Source of the DNA: Emcibacter sp.
Lineage (GTDB): Bacteria; Pseudomonadota; Alphaproteobacteria; Sphingomonadales; Emcibacteraceae
Direction of reading: 5' to 3'
NCBI GenBank assembly: GCA_023142175.1
Contig: JAGLJX010000084.1
Span: forward strand, 1 to 23,077
Length of the DNA: 23,077 nt
The translations under genes and the position numbers were made by a program. The notes beneath the pieces are model-generated. The model worked only from the letters and a program-made list of their open reading frames with translations. It ran no database searches and had not been told where the DNA came from. Within the stretch, counting starts at the first letter, position 1; each line of letters opens with the position of its first letter. Positions 7,443 through 15,875 of this stretch are shown here, in pieces.

Positions 7443-8156
7443 ATGCGTGTATTAGCTTTTACCTCACAAAAAGGTGGTTCAGGTAAAACCACGTTAAGCG
7501 GTCATATCGCAGTGCAGGCAGAACTTGCAGGAGCAGGTCCGGTCGTACTTGTAGATACCGACCCTCAGGGAAGTTTGACCGAATGGTGGAATGAGAGAGA
7601 AGCCCCGACCCCGGCTTTCGCCCAGTCCAATGTATCGCGTTTGATGACTGATCTTGATGAGTTGCGATCACAGGGATTTAAGCTGGCGATTATTGATACA
7701 CCACCTGCAATTACACTGGCGATTCAGTTTGTTATTGCAGTGTCTGACCTGATTGTTATTCCTACAAGACCAAGCCCCCATGACCTTAGGGCCGCGGGTG
7801 GTACAGTGGAGTTGGCCGATAGAAGTGATAAACCCTTCATGTTTGTTGTCAATGGTGCAACGGCACGCGCCCGGATTACTTCCGATGCGGCTATCGCGCT
7901 TTCACAACATGGAACAGTGGCCCCAATCACACTTCATCACAGGACAGAATATGCCTCATCCATGATTGATGGCAGAACTGTTATGGAAGTTAACCCCGGC
8001 GGCAAGTCTGCGACGGAGATTGAAGAACTGTGGGATTATATTAGCGATCGTCTGGAAAAGAATTTCAAAAGAACTGTTTTTCAGCATCAGGCAACTCAGG
8101 TAAAAACTTCAAATCAACGCGTTGGGTTTGGACGTAGACAAGTACAGGTTTTATGA
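7443..8156 (+). CDS. ParA/MinD-family P-loop ATPase
   Basis: A 237-residue ATPase of the ParA/VirC1 type. The deviant Walker A KGGSGKTT is at residues 10-17 with signature Lys10 and Lys15. Asp38/Asp40 of VLVDTDPQGS form the A' motif, and LAIIDTPP (81-88) is Walker B. Such proteins dimerise on ATP and bind DNA or membrane to position cargo. No N-terminal DNA-binding domain is present, so it is the short form. I use the ATG at 7443, because AAGG 9 bases upstream fits it while it abuts the in-frame TTG at 7434. The next gene starts 1 base after its stop and encodes a ribbon-helix-helix protein, an arrangement seen in small parA-type operons and in virC1-virC2. No ParB gene is nearby. Confidence 0.88.
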   Translation: MRVLAFTSQKGGSGKTTLSGHIAVQAELAGAGPVVLVDTDPQGSLTEWWNEREAPTPAFAQSNVSRLMTDLDELRSQGFKLAIIDTPPAITLAIQFVIAVSDLIVIPTRPSPHDLRAAGGTVELADRSDKPFMFVVNGATARARITSDAAIALSQHGTVAPITLHHRTEYASSMIDGRTVMEVNPGGKSATEIEELWDYISDRLEKNFKRTVFQHQATQVKTSNQRVGFGRRQVQVL

Positions 8157-8157
8157 C

Positions 8158-8571
8158 ATGAAAAAAGATAAAAATGTAAAACAGGTCTCCCGTTTGACGG
8201 GCGCACTGCTCGCAAGAAAAGGTTCGGCTACTCCCTCTCACACGTCTTTGATGCTGAATCAGAAAGCAAATAGTTTCCTTAAAACGAACAATGAACTTGA
8301 AAAAGATGTTGTAAAGGAGCAATCTAATACACGTAAAGTAAAGGTTTCGGCTAAAAAGTCGAAATCAACCGCTTCGTCAGAGTGTACTGCGGTAAGTAAG
8401 CGTATTGCAATGACTTTACGTATGGAAGAGGAAGATCATCTTAAATTACGGTTATTCTCAGCCCATACTCGTAAAAGCTGTCAGGCAATTATCAGTGAGG
8501 CACTGGATGTCTATCTGGAGGAGAACAACGATAAGATTCCACTGCTGAAAATTGCATCTCAAAATAGATAG
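8158..8571 (+). CDS. Ribbon-helix-helix (Arc/CopG-like) small protein
   Basis: A 137-residue basic protein. Residues 1-80 are low-complexity, Lys/Ser-rich and probably disordered (for example VKVSAKKSKSTAS). Residues 82-121 form a ribbon-helix-helix fold: the beta strand RIAMTLRM, then helix EEDHLKLRLFSAHT and helix SCQAIISEALDVYLEEN. RHH dimers bind short DNA repeats, so this is the likely DNA-binding and autoregulatory partner of the ParA-like ATPase. The start is set at the ATG one base after the parA-like stop (TGACATG). An upstream in-frame ATG at 8122 would lie inside parA. The SD is weak (AGG 11 bases upstream), consistent with translational coupling. DNA target and function unknown. 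Confidence 0.78.
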   Translation: MKKDKNVKQVSRLTGALLARKGSATPSHTSLMLNQKANSFLKTNNELEKDVVKEQSNTRKVKVSAKKSKSTASSECTAVSKRIAMTLRMEEEDHLKLRLFSAHTRKSCQAIISEALDVYLEENNDKIPLLKIASQNR

Positions 8572-8615
8572 GAGTAATCCGGAAAAACCGGAAACTCTAT
8601 GGAACGGAGCGAAAA

Positions 8616-10022
8616 ATGATACATAATGATAAAGAATTAACGAAAAAACCTTCCCAAAACATATGTATGAGTAAAATTTTGGCAACAGTAGCAATGCCGC
8701 TATTCCTTATGGCATGCTCAAATGGGTCTGATTATCAGACGGCAAATTATGAAAGCACCAACAGTGCTGTTGTGCAGGATGTGGACACAGGGCGCGCGCC
8801 TGAAAGTAGCTTTGTGGCTCTGGCAAATGAAATGGCGGCAGAAGGAGATCATGCTGCGGCGATACCACTTTACCGCCGGGCAATGAAATATCACCCCTTT
8901 GCCTCAACACCATTGGTTGGTTTAGGCGATAGTCTGCGGGCAATTGGCCAGTATCAGCAGGCGGAAACAGCGTATCAGTCTGCATTGTCACGTGATGAAC
9001 AGAATTTAAGCGCCCTTAGGGGACTTGGTAAAACTTATATCGCACTTAATCGTCCAACTATGGCGATTCCCATGCTTAATGATGCGATTTCATTAAATCC
9101 GCGTGATGTGGAAACTATTTCCAGTTTGGCTCTGGCACTAGAGCTGAAAGGCAACCCAAGGGCAGCTATGGAAGTTTATCGGGATGGTCTCAATATTGAT
9201 CCTGATAACCTGAAACTGTTGAATAACTATGGGTTATCACTGGCATTGCAATCTCGCCATGATCAGGCCATTAATATCTTGAAACAAGCAGCTCAACATA
9301 GGGACGCCGGGGCAACCCACAGGCAAAATCTCGCCATGGCCTATGCTCTTTCTGGTAATGAAGTGATGTCTTCGCGTCTGCTGGCCATTGATAATGGGCC
9401 AGATATGGCGAATGAAAATCTTGGATATTTCAGAATTCTGGCAAATCTGTCTTCCGGAGATCGGTTTGATGCCGTTGTTCGTCAGTCCACTAGCCCAAAA
9501 ACTGATTTAACTGAGGTGGCCAACGAAGTTTATAAAGATGACAGCAGGGTCAAGAGTATTACGGTTGCCCGTCTGGTGGAAGTGCCGCCAGAGCCTATTG
9601 CCGTTGTTGAACCGGAAGAAGATGATGTTCCGCCACTATTAGGCCCCCAAGGCTGGGCTTTACAAATTGCGGCATATCGACATAAATCCGAGCTGATGCC
9701 CGGATGGAAAAAGTTGAGAAAGAAGTATTTTGACATCATTGGTGATCTGGAACCACGTCGTTCGGAGATTGACCTTGGTGGCGCCAAATATGAAGGTGGA
9801 CCTCATGGTTTTTATTACCGCTTAAATGCTGGTCCTCTAACGAGCATGGCGGAAGCTGAAGAAGCTTGCCGGAAAATCAAGCAGGAAGGCACTGATTGCT
9901 GGGTTCGTGTGCCTGAGGTCGCCGAAGGTTCCGTATCAGATGAAGATCAGGAAAAGGCTGAAAAATTCCGCAGTAAGGTATATTCTGATAAGTTAAAAAA
10001 TGACGGTGGCGCTGGCGCCTAA
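8616..10022 (+). CDS. TPR- and SPOR-domain outer-membrane-type lipoprotein
   Basis: A 468-residue lipoprotein. The lipobox LMAC places the lipidated Cys at residue 34 after a long basic N-region. A GGAG-type ribosome binding site 6 bases before the ATG at 8616 supports this start over Met18, which has none. Residues about 63-255 are five or so tetratricopeptide repeats, the first around ANEMAAEGDHAAAIPLYRRA. Residues 311-340 are a Pro/Glu-rich linker. Residues 345-433 form a SPOR domain (GWALQIAAYRHKSEL ... FYYRLNAGPLTS ... CWVRVPE), a fold that binds denuded septal peptidoglycan. It probably works at the cell envelope, perhaps at division sites or poles. The gene lies 44 bp after the RHH gene. 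The gap contains a small TCCGG-AAAAA-CCGGA stem. Likely co-transcribed with the ParA-like gene. Confidence 0.88.
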   Translation: MIHNDKELTKKPSQNICMSKILATVAMPLFLMACSNGSDYQTANYESTNSAVVQDVDTGRAPESSFVALANEMAAEGDHAAAIPLYRRAMKYHPFASTPLVGLGDSLRAIGQYQQAETAYQSALSRDEQNLSALRGLGKTYIALNRPTMAIPMLNDAISLNPRDVETISSLALALELKGNPRAAMEVYRDGLNIDPDNLKLLNNYGLSLALQSRHDQAINILKQAAQHRDAGATHRQNLAMAYALSGNEVMSSRLLAIDNGPDMANENLGYFRILANLSSGDRFDAVVRQSTSPKTDLTEVANEVYKDDSRVKSITVARLVEVPPEPIAVVEPEEDDVPPLLGPQGWALQIAAYRHKSELMPGWKKLRKKYFDIIGDLEPRRSEIDLGGAKYEGGPHGFYYRLNAGPLTSMAEAEEACRKIKQEGTDCWVRVPEVAEGSVSDEDQEKAEKFRSKVYSDKLKNDGGAGA

Positions 10023-10040
10023 ATAGATAATACAATTTTT

Positions 10041-10075
10041 AAGGGGCTGATCTGAGAAATTCAGATCAGCCCCTT
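10041..10075. terminator. Strong hairpin between convergent genes, probable bidirectional terminator
   Basis: A perfect 15-bp stem (AAGGGGCTGATCTGA paired with its complement at 10061-10075) encloses a 5-base loop. Two further A-T pairs can form outside it. It lies 18 bp after the TPR/SPOR lipoprotein stop and 35 bp from the ptsN stop, so it would end transcripts from both sides. Neither side has a clean run of T residues after the stem, so termination may be partly Rho-assisted, or the hairpin may mainly protect 3' ends. Confidence 0.75.
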
Positions 10076-10110
10076 AATTCTATATGCCCCATTTACTTGA
10101 AAGTCTCTGA

Positions 10111-10578
10111 TTAGGCTGCGTGGCTTGATTGGGATGTAGATGTGAGAATGGCATATATGGCATCCCCACCTTCGGAACCCCGTAATTTTTCGCAGATAGA
10201 TTTGTCTCGTAGCGTTCTGGATACTTTTGCAAGAGCTTTCAGATGGTCAGCCCCCGCAGTTTCCGGCACCAGAAGGAGAAAAATAAGATCCACAGGTTGA
10301 TCATCCAGTGATTCAAAATCCACCGCCTGGTCAAGTCGGGCAAAAAGCCCATAAGGACGGTCAAGATCCGGAAATTTTCCATGGGGTATAGCCACGCCGT
10401 GACCAACACCAGTTGTTCCTAATCTTTCTCTTTCAAGCAGCACATCCAAAATATGATGATGGGCTTGCGGAATGATTTTCTCTGCGTAATTAGACAATTC
10501 CTGCAAGGTTTGTTTCTTGCTGGATGCCTTAAGATCCGGGACGATAGAGTCCAGATTTATCAGGTCAGTGATTTCCAT
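10111..10578 (-). CDS. ptsN: PTS IIA-like nitrogen regulatory protein PtsN (EIIA-Ntr)
   Basis: A 155-residue cytoplasmic phosphocarrier of the nitrogen PTS, receiving phosphate from PtsP via PtsO and regulating potassium, nitrogen and phosphate functions. The active-site histidine is His66 in GVGHGVAIPHGK (57-68). The domain fills the whole protein, with the typical later DLIFLLLVPE and HLKALAKVSRTLRD segments. It lies 17 bp downstream of hpf and in the conserved lpt-rpoN-hpf-ptsN order, so it is probably co-transcribed with hpf. Confidence 0.95.
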   Translation of the reverse strand: MEITDLINLDSIVPDLKASSKKQTLQELSNYAEKIIPQAHHHILDVLLERERLGTTGVGHGVAIPHGKFPDLDRPYGLFARLDQAVDFESLDDQPVDLIFLLLVPETAGADHLKALAKVSRTLRDKSICEKLRGSEGGDAIYAILTSTSQSSHAA

Positions 10579-10595
10579 ACGATATTTTTCTGTTG

Positions 10596-11192
10596 TTAAT
10601 CCACTTTTGGGTCTATCCAGCCGATATTACCATCGGTTCTGCGATAAACCACATTTAATCCGCCGTGCGCACTATTTCTAAACATCAGTGTTTGTAACTC
10701 GCCAAGGTCAAGCCTCATAACAGCATCACTTACAGATACTTCCGGTATATCAAGCTGCATTTCAGCAATAATAGCGGGCTGAAGATGCTCAGCTGGCTCT
10801 TCCACAGTCTCAGCCTCAGCCTCGAAAATATTATATTGAGCAGGTACTGTTGCCTGTCCATTTGGGCGATTTTTATGGTGATTGGTTAGCCGTCTTTTAT
10901 AACGACGTAATCTTTTTTCCAGCTTTTGAGCAGCGGCATCAAAGGCCGCGTAGACATCTTTTTCTTCTGCGGAGGTTTGTAAATATACTCCATGTCCTAA
11001 ATGCACATTGCAATCAGCACGATGCAAATGGGCATTTTTCGACATCGTTACAGTTCCGTCGATTGAATCTATCGTATTTTCAAAATATTTATCAACAATT
11101 CCATCAATGTGGCCTTCCACATATGACCTAAGGCTTGCGCCAACATCCATTTGTTTGCCTGTAACGATAATATTCATTTTAGTTTGTACCAT
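10596..11192 (-). CDS. hpf: Long-form ribosome hibernation promoting factor HPF
   Basis: A 198-residue long HPF that forms 100S ribosome dimers in stationary phase or under stress. The N-terminal domain (about 6-105, MNIIVTGKQMDVGASLRSYVE onward) blocks the ribosomal mRNA channel. The C-terminal domain (about 140-198, with MRLDLGELQTLMFRN and NVVYRRTDGNIGWIDP) mediates dimerisation. An acidic linker at about 120-140 joins them. The next in-frame ATG (11177) would begin with MNIIVTG, the usual family start. Neither has a clear ribosome binding site, so 11177 is a real alternative. Preceded by a 217-bp gap with its own promoter. Confidence 0.94.
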   Translation of the reverse strand: MVQTKMNIIVTGKQMDVGASLRSYVEGHIDGIVDKYFENTIDSIDGTVTMSKNAHLHRADCNVHLGHGVYLQTSAEEKDVYAAFDAAAQKLEKRLRRYKRRLTNHHKNRPNGQATVPAQYNIFEAEAETVEEPAEHLQPAIIAEMQLDIPEVSVSDAVMRLDLGELQTLMFRNSAHGGLNVVYRRTDGNIGWIDPKVD

Positions 11193-11269
11193 TCTCAGAT
11201 AGCTTGTTTTAATGAGAGCTTACACAATAAAAATACTAAAATTATATCAGTTATTGTGCGAAGCCGGGG

Positions 11270-11298
11270 AAGTTAGTGTCTGGCTTAACATTTGTCAA
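11270..11298 (-). promoter_or_regulatory. Predicted sigma70-type promoter for hpf-ptsN
   Basis: On the minus strand, a perfect TTGACA -35 element (11293-11298) is followed by a 17-base spacer and TAACTT (11270-11275) as a weak -10. Transcription would start around 11263, giving a leader of about 70-85 bases before hpf. It sits in the only large gap of the lpt-rpoN-hpf cluster, which supports separate control of hpf and ptsN. I saw no GG/GC sigma54-type site in this gap. Confidence 0.5.
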
Positions 11299-11409
11299 GT
11301 ATCTACAAACTTCCGCTGTATTGAAAAGGATGAAATTATCATATTCATACTTTCCATATTCACTGCTTCTACAGGAAACGCTATCTGATTTTTCCCTGAG
11401 TTATTGTTT

Positions 11410-12948
11410 TTAAAAAGCAGCATTTTTGATTCTCCGCCTTTGTATGGAGGAGGGGATATTCAAGGACTCTCTGTATTTAGCGACAGTTCTTCTAGCAATA
11501 TCAACACCTTCTGTCTTCAGGATATTTACCAATTTATCGTCGGAGAGAATTTTTTTCGGTTCTTCGGCGTCTATCAACGCCTGAATTGTATGTTTGACAG
11601 ACTCTGATGAGTGGCTTTCGCCTCCTTCCACTGCAGCAATTGCGGTGGTGAAGAAATACTTCATTTCAAAAATACCACGGTTGGTGGCGATGAATTTATT
11701 GGATGTCACACGACTCACTGTGCTTTCATGCATCTCTATGGCATCAGCAATTGTTTTTAAATTCAGGGGCTTGAGATGTTTGACCCCTTTTTCAAAGAAA
11801 TTTTCCTGATGTTTCACCAGTTCAGATGAAACCTTCAATATGGTTCTGGCCCTCTGGTCTAATGCTTTGACCAGCCAATTGGCAGAAGTCGCACATTCAG
11901 CCAGATATTCCTTGTCTTTTTTATCCTTGGTATGGTTTTTAATTTCCATGAGATAACGGTTGTTAAACAAAACCTTAGGCAGTGTCTCGCTGTTTAATTC
12001 AACAACCCAGTTACCCTTGGGGTTCTTTTTAATAAAAACGTCGGGGATAACAGCCTGTGTAATACTTGTGCTGAATGCGTGGCCGGGCCTTGGATTGAGG
12101 TCCTGTATTTCCCCGATCATATCCTTCAGGTCTTCGGTATCAATATTGCAAAGCCTGAGCAAAGCGGGATAGTCCCTTTTGGCTAGAAGGTCCAGATTAT
12201 CCAGAAGTGCTTCCATGGCCGGATCAAGTCGGTCATTATTAATTTGCTGGATTTTAAGACATTCTTTCAAATCACGGGCAAATACACCCACCGGTTCCAT
12301 CGTTTGGGCAATAGCAATGATCCGCTCTATTTCAGCAACCTCACAGCCAAATCTCTCAGCAATTAATTCACTGCTTTCTGACAGGTATCCTGCCTCATCC
12401 AGCATACCAATTAAAAAGCGTATTATGATTTTGTCATTGGCCTCTACCAAAATCAGGTTTAGTTGCTCCAGCAAGTGATCACTTAAGGAAACGCTTTCCG
12501 TGAGCCTAAGATCCATGGCAAAATCTGAGTGATCGAAACTGCCACCACCGCCCATCATGGTTTTTGAACTTAAGCCCAGATTATCAGAGGGGGCTGAACT
12601 TGGAACGGCATCTATGACGCAATCATTGTTAAAATTATTGTCCATCGCGGCTTCTGAATTAAGGTCTTCGGCTCCGGGGTTTTTCAGATACTCATCAGCC
12701 AGAGTTGATGGCGCAGTTTCAGAAGATTCATAGGATGTTTCTGAATTTTCAGGGTTTTCAGGGCTGGATTTACTATCGGACCGGTCATTGTCACCCAGCT
12801 CCAAAAGCGGGTTTTTTTCAATTTCCTGAGTTACAAAATCTACCAAATCAATATTCGAATATTGCAGCAACTTGATAGCCTGCTGCAACTGGGGTGTCAT
12901 GACCAGCGATTGTGATAGTTTTAATTCAATCCGTGGCGAAAGTGCCAT
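11410..12948 (-). CDS. rpoN: RNA polymerase sigma-54 factor RpoN
   Basis: A 512-residue sigma-54. Region I is at residues about 5-52, with the Gln/Leu-rich LSQSLVMTPQLQQAIKLLQ and EKNPLLEL. An acidic, low-complexity region II runs from about 53 to 125 (DNDRSDSKSSPENPENSE). The core-binding region is in the middle, and the C-terminal HTH includes ESTVSRVTSNKF. The RpoN box ARRTVAKYRE is at 485-494 near the C-terminus. It directs transcription from -24/-12 promoters with enhancer-binding proteins. The gene starts 16 bp after lptB, with GGGA upstream of the ATG. Full length and intact. Confidence 0.97.
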   Translation of the reverse strand: MALSPRIELKLSQSLVMTPQLQQAIKLLQYSNIDLVDFVTQEIEKNPLLELGDNDRSDSKSSPENPENSETSYESSETAPSTLADEYLKNPGAEDLNSEAAMDNNFNNDCVIDAVPSSAPSDNLGLSSKTMMGGGGSFDHSDFAMDLRLTESVSLSDHLLEQLNLILVEANDKIIIRFLIGMLDEAGYLSESSELIAERFGCEVAEIERIIAIAQTMEPVGVFARDLKECLKIQQINNDRLDPAMEALLDNLDLLAKRDYPALLRLCNIDTEDLKDMIGEIQDLNPRPGHAFSTSITQAVIPDVFIKKNPKGNWVVELNSETLPKVLFNNRYLMEIKNHTKDKKDKEYLAECATSANWLVKALDQRARTILKVSSELVKHQENFFEKGVKHLKPLNLKTIADAIEMHESTVSRVTSNKFIATNRGIFEMKYFFTTAIAAVEGGESHSSESVKHTIQALIDAEEPKKILSDDKLVNILKTEGVDIARRTVAKYRESLNIPSSIQRRRIKNAAF

Positions 12949-12964
12949 AATTTAATATCCCGCT

Positions 12965-13747
12965 TTATAAACTAAAGCTGTCTCCTAAGTATACACGACG
13001 TACGTCCTCGTTTGCGACTATTTCTTCCGGTGTTCCTGACATTAACACCTGTCCGTCATGAATTATGTAAGCTCTGTCAATGATTTCAAGTGTTTCACGC
13101 ACATTGTGATCGGTGATCAATACGCCAATTCCCCTGTCTTTCAGGTGGGAAACAAGATCACGAATGTCTGAAATTGCTATGGGATCGATTCCCGCGAAAG
13201 GCTCATCCAGTAAAATAAAGCTTGGCCGGGTGGCCAAAGCACGGGCAATTTCGACCCGCCGGCGTTCTCCGCCTGATAATGCAAGGGCAGAGGCATGCCT
13301 AATATGGGTGATGGAAAATTCATTCAACAGGCTTTCCAGCATATCTTCTCTGGTTTTTCGGTCCGGTTCGCATATTTCAAGAACTGCCCAAATATTTTCT
13401 TCTACAGTCATCCCCCGAAAGATAGAGGCTTCCTGCGGTAAGTAACCAATGCCAAGCTGTGCGCGCCGGTACATGGGAAGGTAGGTGATATCATGCCCAT
13501 CCAGCAGAATCCGGCCTGCATCTGGCTCTATCAGTCCGATCATGGAATAAAAGGTCGTTGTTTTACCCGCACCATTTGGTCCCAGAAGCCCAACAACCTC
13601 GCCTTTGTCCACGGTGAGGCTTACGCCCTTTAACACAGGGCGTTTACTGAATGTTTTTTCCACAGCATCAATGACAAGACCGGTACTCAATTGAGGGACG
13701 GTTGTTGTTACATCTTTTTGAAGTGGTGATACTTGTTTTGGGGTCAT
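12965..13747 (-). CDS. lptB: LPS export ABC transporter ATP-binding protein LptB
   Basis: A 260-residue cytoplasmic ATPase that, with LptF/LptG/LptC, extracts LPS from the inner membrane for transport to the outer membrane. Visible motifs are Walker A GPNGAGKT (56-63), Q-loop [10 protein letters not shown] (101-110), signature LSGGE (157-161), Walker B FILLDEP (177-183) and the switch His in ITDHN. The sequence [16 protein letters not shown] is LptB-typical. The N-terminus has about 20 residues before the usual beginning of the domain, a variable extension seen in some relatives. A start further in cannot be excluded, although AAGAAG precedes this ATG. Confidence 0.97.
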   Translation of the reverse strand: MTPKQVSPLQKDVTTTVPQLSTGLVIDAVEKTFSKRPVLKGVSLTVDKGEVVGLLGPNGAGKTTTFYSMIGLIEPDAGRILLDGHDITYLPMYRRAQLGIGYLPQEASIFRGMTVEENIWAVLEICEPDRKTREDMLESLLNEFSITHIRHASALALSGGERRRVEIARALATRPSFILLDEPFAGIDPIAISDIRDLVSHLKDRGIGVLITDHNVRETLEIIDRAYIIHDGQVLMSGTPEEIVANEDVRRVYLGDSFSL

Positions 13748-13805
13748 ATCTTCTTTTTATCGTATAAATGTTAATAGACTACTGAAATGTATCGACCTTA
13801 CCGTT

Positions 13806-14333
13806 TTATTTTTTTTCCGGTACGGCGAACTGCCCTTTCACGCGGCCTTTGTTTCCTGGGTTTCCATCAAGGGTAATCAGGCCGGTATTAAGATTGTAAA
13901 CCAGTCTCTTACCTACAATTTCACCATCACTCCTTTTCAGGATAACCTTGCCGCCGAGGGTGATAATTTTATCCGTAAAATCATAAATCCCCCATGTGGC
14001 ATTAATGGTTTCCGTCAGGGTGGTTAATTTAACACTGCCGGAGGCATCAATACGGTCAATTGAGGATTTCTTTTTTTCACCATTTTGATAGAAAACCGTA
14101 ATGCGGTCTGAATTCAGGGTCAGACCCTTTTGGCTCACCACTACATTGCCAACAAAAATAACAATATCCTTGCGCAGGTTGGCTTCCAGCTCGTCGGCGC
14201 TGATGTCCACTTCCTTACCCACATTAACAGGTGTTGTCGTTGCTGCAACCTGAGCTTCAGCCAAGAGGGACGGGAATGCCAGCCCGGTGGCGAGTAGCAG
14301 GGAGATTATCTTTAGATTATTATATATATTCAT
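13806..14333 (-). CDS. lptA: Periplasmic LPS transport protein LptA
   Basis: A 175-residue periplasmic OstA-fold protein that polymerises or bridges LptC to LptD to carry LPS across the periplasm. A signal peptide (MNIYNNLKIISLLLATGLA..., cleavage near residue 26) precedes the LptA domain, beginning VDISADELEANLRKDIVIFVGNV and continuing with repeating beta-jellyroll strands. I start it at the ATG at 14333. The longer open frame extending to 14495 would overlap lptC and lacks a signal peptide at its front. It lies 25 bp after lptC and 58 bp before lptB. Confidence 0.93.
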   Translation of the reverse strand: MNIYNNLKIISLLLATGLAFPSLLAEAQVAATTTPVNVGKEVDISADELEANLRKDIVIFVGNVVVSQKGLTLNSDRITVFYQNGEKKKSSIDRIDASGSVKLTTLTETINATWGIYDFTDKIITLGGKVILKRSDGEIVGKRLVYNLNTGLITLDGNPGNKGRVKGQFAVPEKK

Positions 14334-14358
14334 ACTCAAAATATTGTTCCACTTGGGT

Positions 14359-15069
14359 TTATTGTTTTTTGTCACTATTATTCTCTGATAATTCTTCCCG
14401 ATTGTTCGGGGCAAAATGCAGCTTAACCTTATCTTTAAGCCGGATGATTTCCTGATCAACGTCCACGTGGAACCTGTCCGCGCTGAAAGTACCAAAGGGC
14501 GTCTCTCCGGTCACGCCATTTTCCCCGGTGGCAACCTTTTCATTAATGAGAAACAGTGCTTGGTCAGTCGACAGATTAAAATTACTTTTCGTGGCGATGG
14601 TAACGGCACCATCCAGCGTTATTTCCTGTGCTTTTGCGTCTAGCATTCCGTTGGTTGCCCGCACTACTATTCCTGTTCCATTGCTCATTTGCATATTTGC
14701 CAGAAGATTTTTCAGATAATAATCCTTGTCATCGTTGCTTTTACGGAATGCCATTTCCGCAGAAATATCGACCGGATGGTTATTTTTATCTATGCCCACA
14801 TAACGAGGTTTGATTAATTTGGCATTTTCATCTTTTTCTTCAAGCCGATCCATGGCAAGGGTAAAGCTGCCTTCCTTGCTGTTGAGGACAGGCCATAAGA
14901 CCAGAGCCACGAATGTAATAACCGTCAAAGTCGGCATTATTTTTTTCAACAGGGCAATCCGGTCAATTTCATTCTGCATCTGCCGATAGGTGATCGTGGT
15001 AATCGGGAGCAGACTGTCGATATGTTCAGATGGTTCTATTTGTGGTTCAAATGTTCTGTTAGTGGTCAC
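14359..15069 (-). CDS. lptC: LPS export system protein LptC
   Basis: A 236-residue bitopic inner-membrane protein that receives LPS from LptBFG and passes it to LptA. It has a cytoplasmic N-terminus, one transmembrane helix at about residues 44-62, and a periplasmic LptC/OstA-like beta domain (about 85-220, including ISAEMAFRK and EITLDGAV). The start codon is GTG with AGGA 7 bases upstream. First gene of the leftward lpt-rpoN run, divergent from the SYLF gene across 209 bp. Confidence 0.92.
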   Translation of the reverse strand: MTTNRTFEPQIEPSEHIDSLLPITTITYRQMQNEIDRIALLKKIMPTLTVITFVALVLWPVLNSKEGSFTLAMDRLEEKDENAKLIKPRYVGIDKNNHPVDISAEMAFRKSNDDKDYYLKNLLANMQMSNGTGIVVRATNGMLDAKAQEITLDGAVTIATKSNFNLSTDQALFLINEKVATGENGVTGETPFGTFSADRFHVDVDQEIIRLKDKVKLHFAPNNREELSENNSDKKQ

Positions 15070-15278
15070 AGAAAAGTCCTGTTAATGTATTATTACGTTC
15101 GGGATTATATTGAGCCATGATAATGGCGAAATAAAGAAAACCAAATAACCCTCTATTTAAATGTAGTATTTTATGGTTATTTGTTCAAGGGTATTGCATT
15201 AACAATTACAAGTTCAGTAATTATGGTCATTATAATTTTTGATGTTATTATCGTGGCGAAGCAATAAGGAGCATTTGA

Positions 15279-15836
15279 ATGTTTAAGAAAATTATTCTAA
15301 TCATCGCATTGACCATTGTACCAATTTCAGCAATGGCGAAGTCCAAAGAGAAGAAAAAAGCCGAAATCCTTGAGATGAGGACGGAAGTTTTGACACAACT
15401 CTATAGTAATCACCCTGAAACTAAAAGAATGATCAAAAATGCCGAAGGTTACGCGGTTTTCAATAATGGCGGTATAAATCTTATTATCCTTTCTGCGGGT
15501 AGCGGCAAGGGCGTTGCCCATGATAATAAAACCGGCAAAAATATATTCATGAGAATGGCAACCGGCGGTGTTGGTATCGGGCTTGGTATAAAAGATTACC
15601 GGGCAGTTATGATCTTTCACGAACGGGACGCATTTGATACATTCGTTAATAAAGGCTGGGATTTTTCTGCTCAAGCTGACGCTGCGGCAAAGATTGAGGG
15701 TGATGGCGGCGAAGCAAATGCTTCCGGCACAGCAGTTGGTGGCGTATCCCTTTATCAGATGACCAAAAAGGGCATTGCTTTGCAAGCGACGTTGCAGGGA
15801 ACCAAATATTGGAAGAACAAGAAACTGAACAAGTAA
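15279..15836 (+). CDS. Secreted SYLF/YSC84-domain protein
   Basis: A 185-residue protein with an N-terminal signal peptide (residues 1-20, ending AMA). A SYLF (YSC84) domain fills most of the rest, including ILEMRTEVLTQL, NAEGYAVFNNGG, SAGSGKGVAHD and the Gly-rich GGVGIGLGIKDYRAVMIF. The domain binds phosphoinositide-type lipids in eukaryotes. In bacteria these are periplasmic or outer-membrane-associated proteins of unclear role. The ribosome binding site AAGGAG lies 7 bases before the ATG. The downstream AmpG-like gene begins 39 bp later in the same direction, so the two may be co-transcribed. Confidence 0.88.
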   Translation: MFKKIILIIALTIVPISAMAKSKEKKKAEILEMRTEVLTQLYSNHPETKRMIKNAEGYAVFNNGGINLIILSAGSGKGVAHDNKTGKNIFMRMATGGVGIGLGIKDYRAVMIFHERDAFDTFVNKGWDFSAQADAAAKIEGDGGEANASGTAVGGVSLYQMTKKGIALQATLQGTKYWKNKKLNK

Positions 15837-15875
15837 GTTGGTTTCGGTGCAAGTATTTTTTTGAGGATGTAAAGT

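Noticed and set aside
7443..8571. Plasmid partition (ParA with an RHH ParG/ParB) or a VirC1/VirC2 transfer locus
   Set aside because: No replication, conjugation or integrase genes are present. Flanks are core chromosomal genes and a SPOR lipoprotein shares the operon, so a mobile-element reading is not supported.
8578..8592. Small TCCGG-AAAAA-CCGGA stem between the RHH and lipoprotein genes
   Set aside because: Five base pairs is too little to call a terminator or attenuator without conservation data.
13806..14495. Longer version of lptA reaching back into lptC
   Set aside because: The extra 54 codons overlap lptC out of frame and would bury the signal peptide, so the ATG at 14333 is preferred.
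15142..15183. Inverted repeat CAAATAACC...GGTTATTTG in the lptC/SYLF divergent gap
   Set aside because: Nine-base arms are separated by 24 bases of AT-rich DNA. The chance of such a pair in a gap of this size is not negligible, and no known motif matches.
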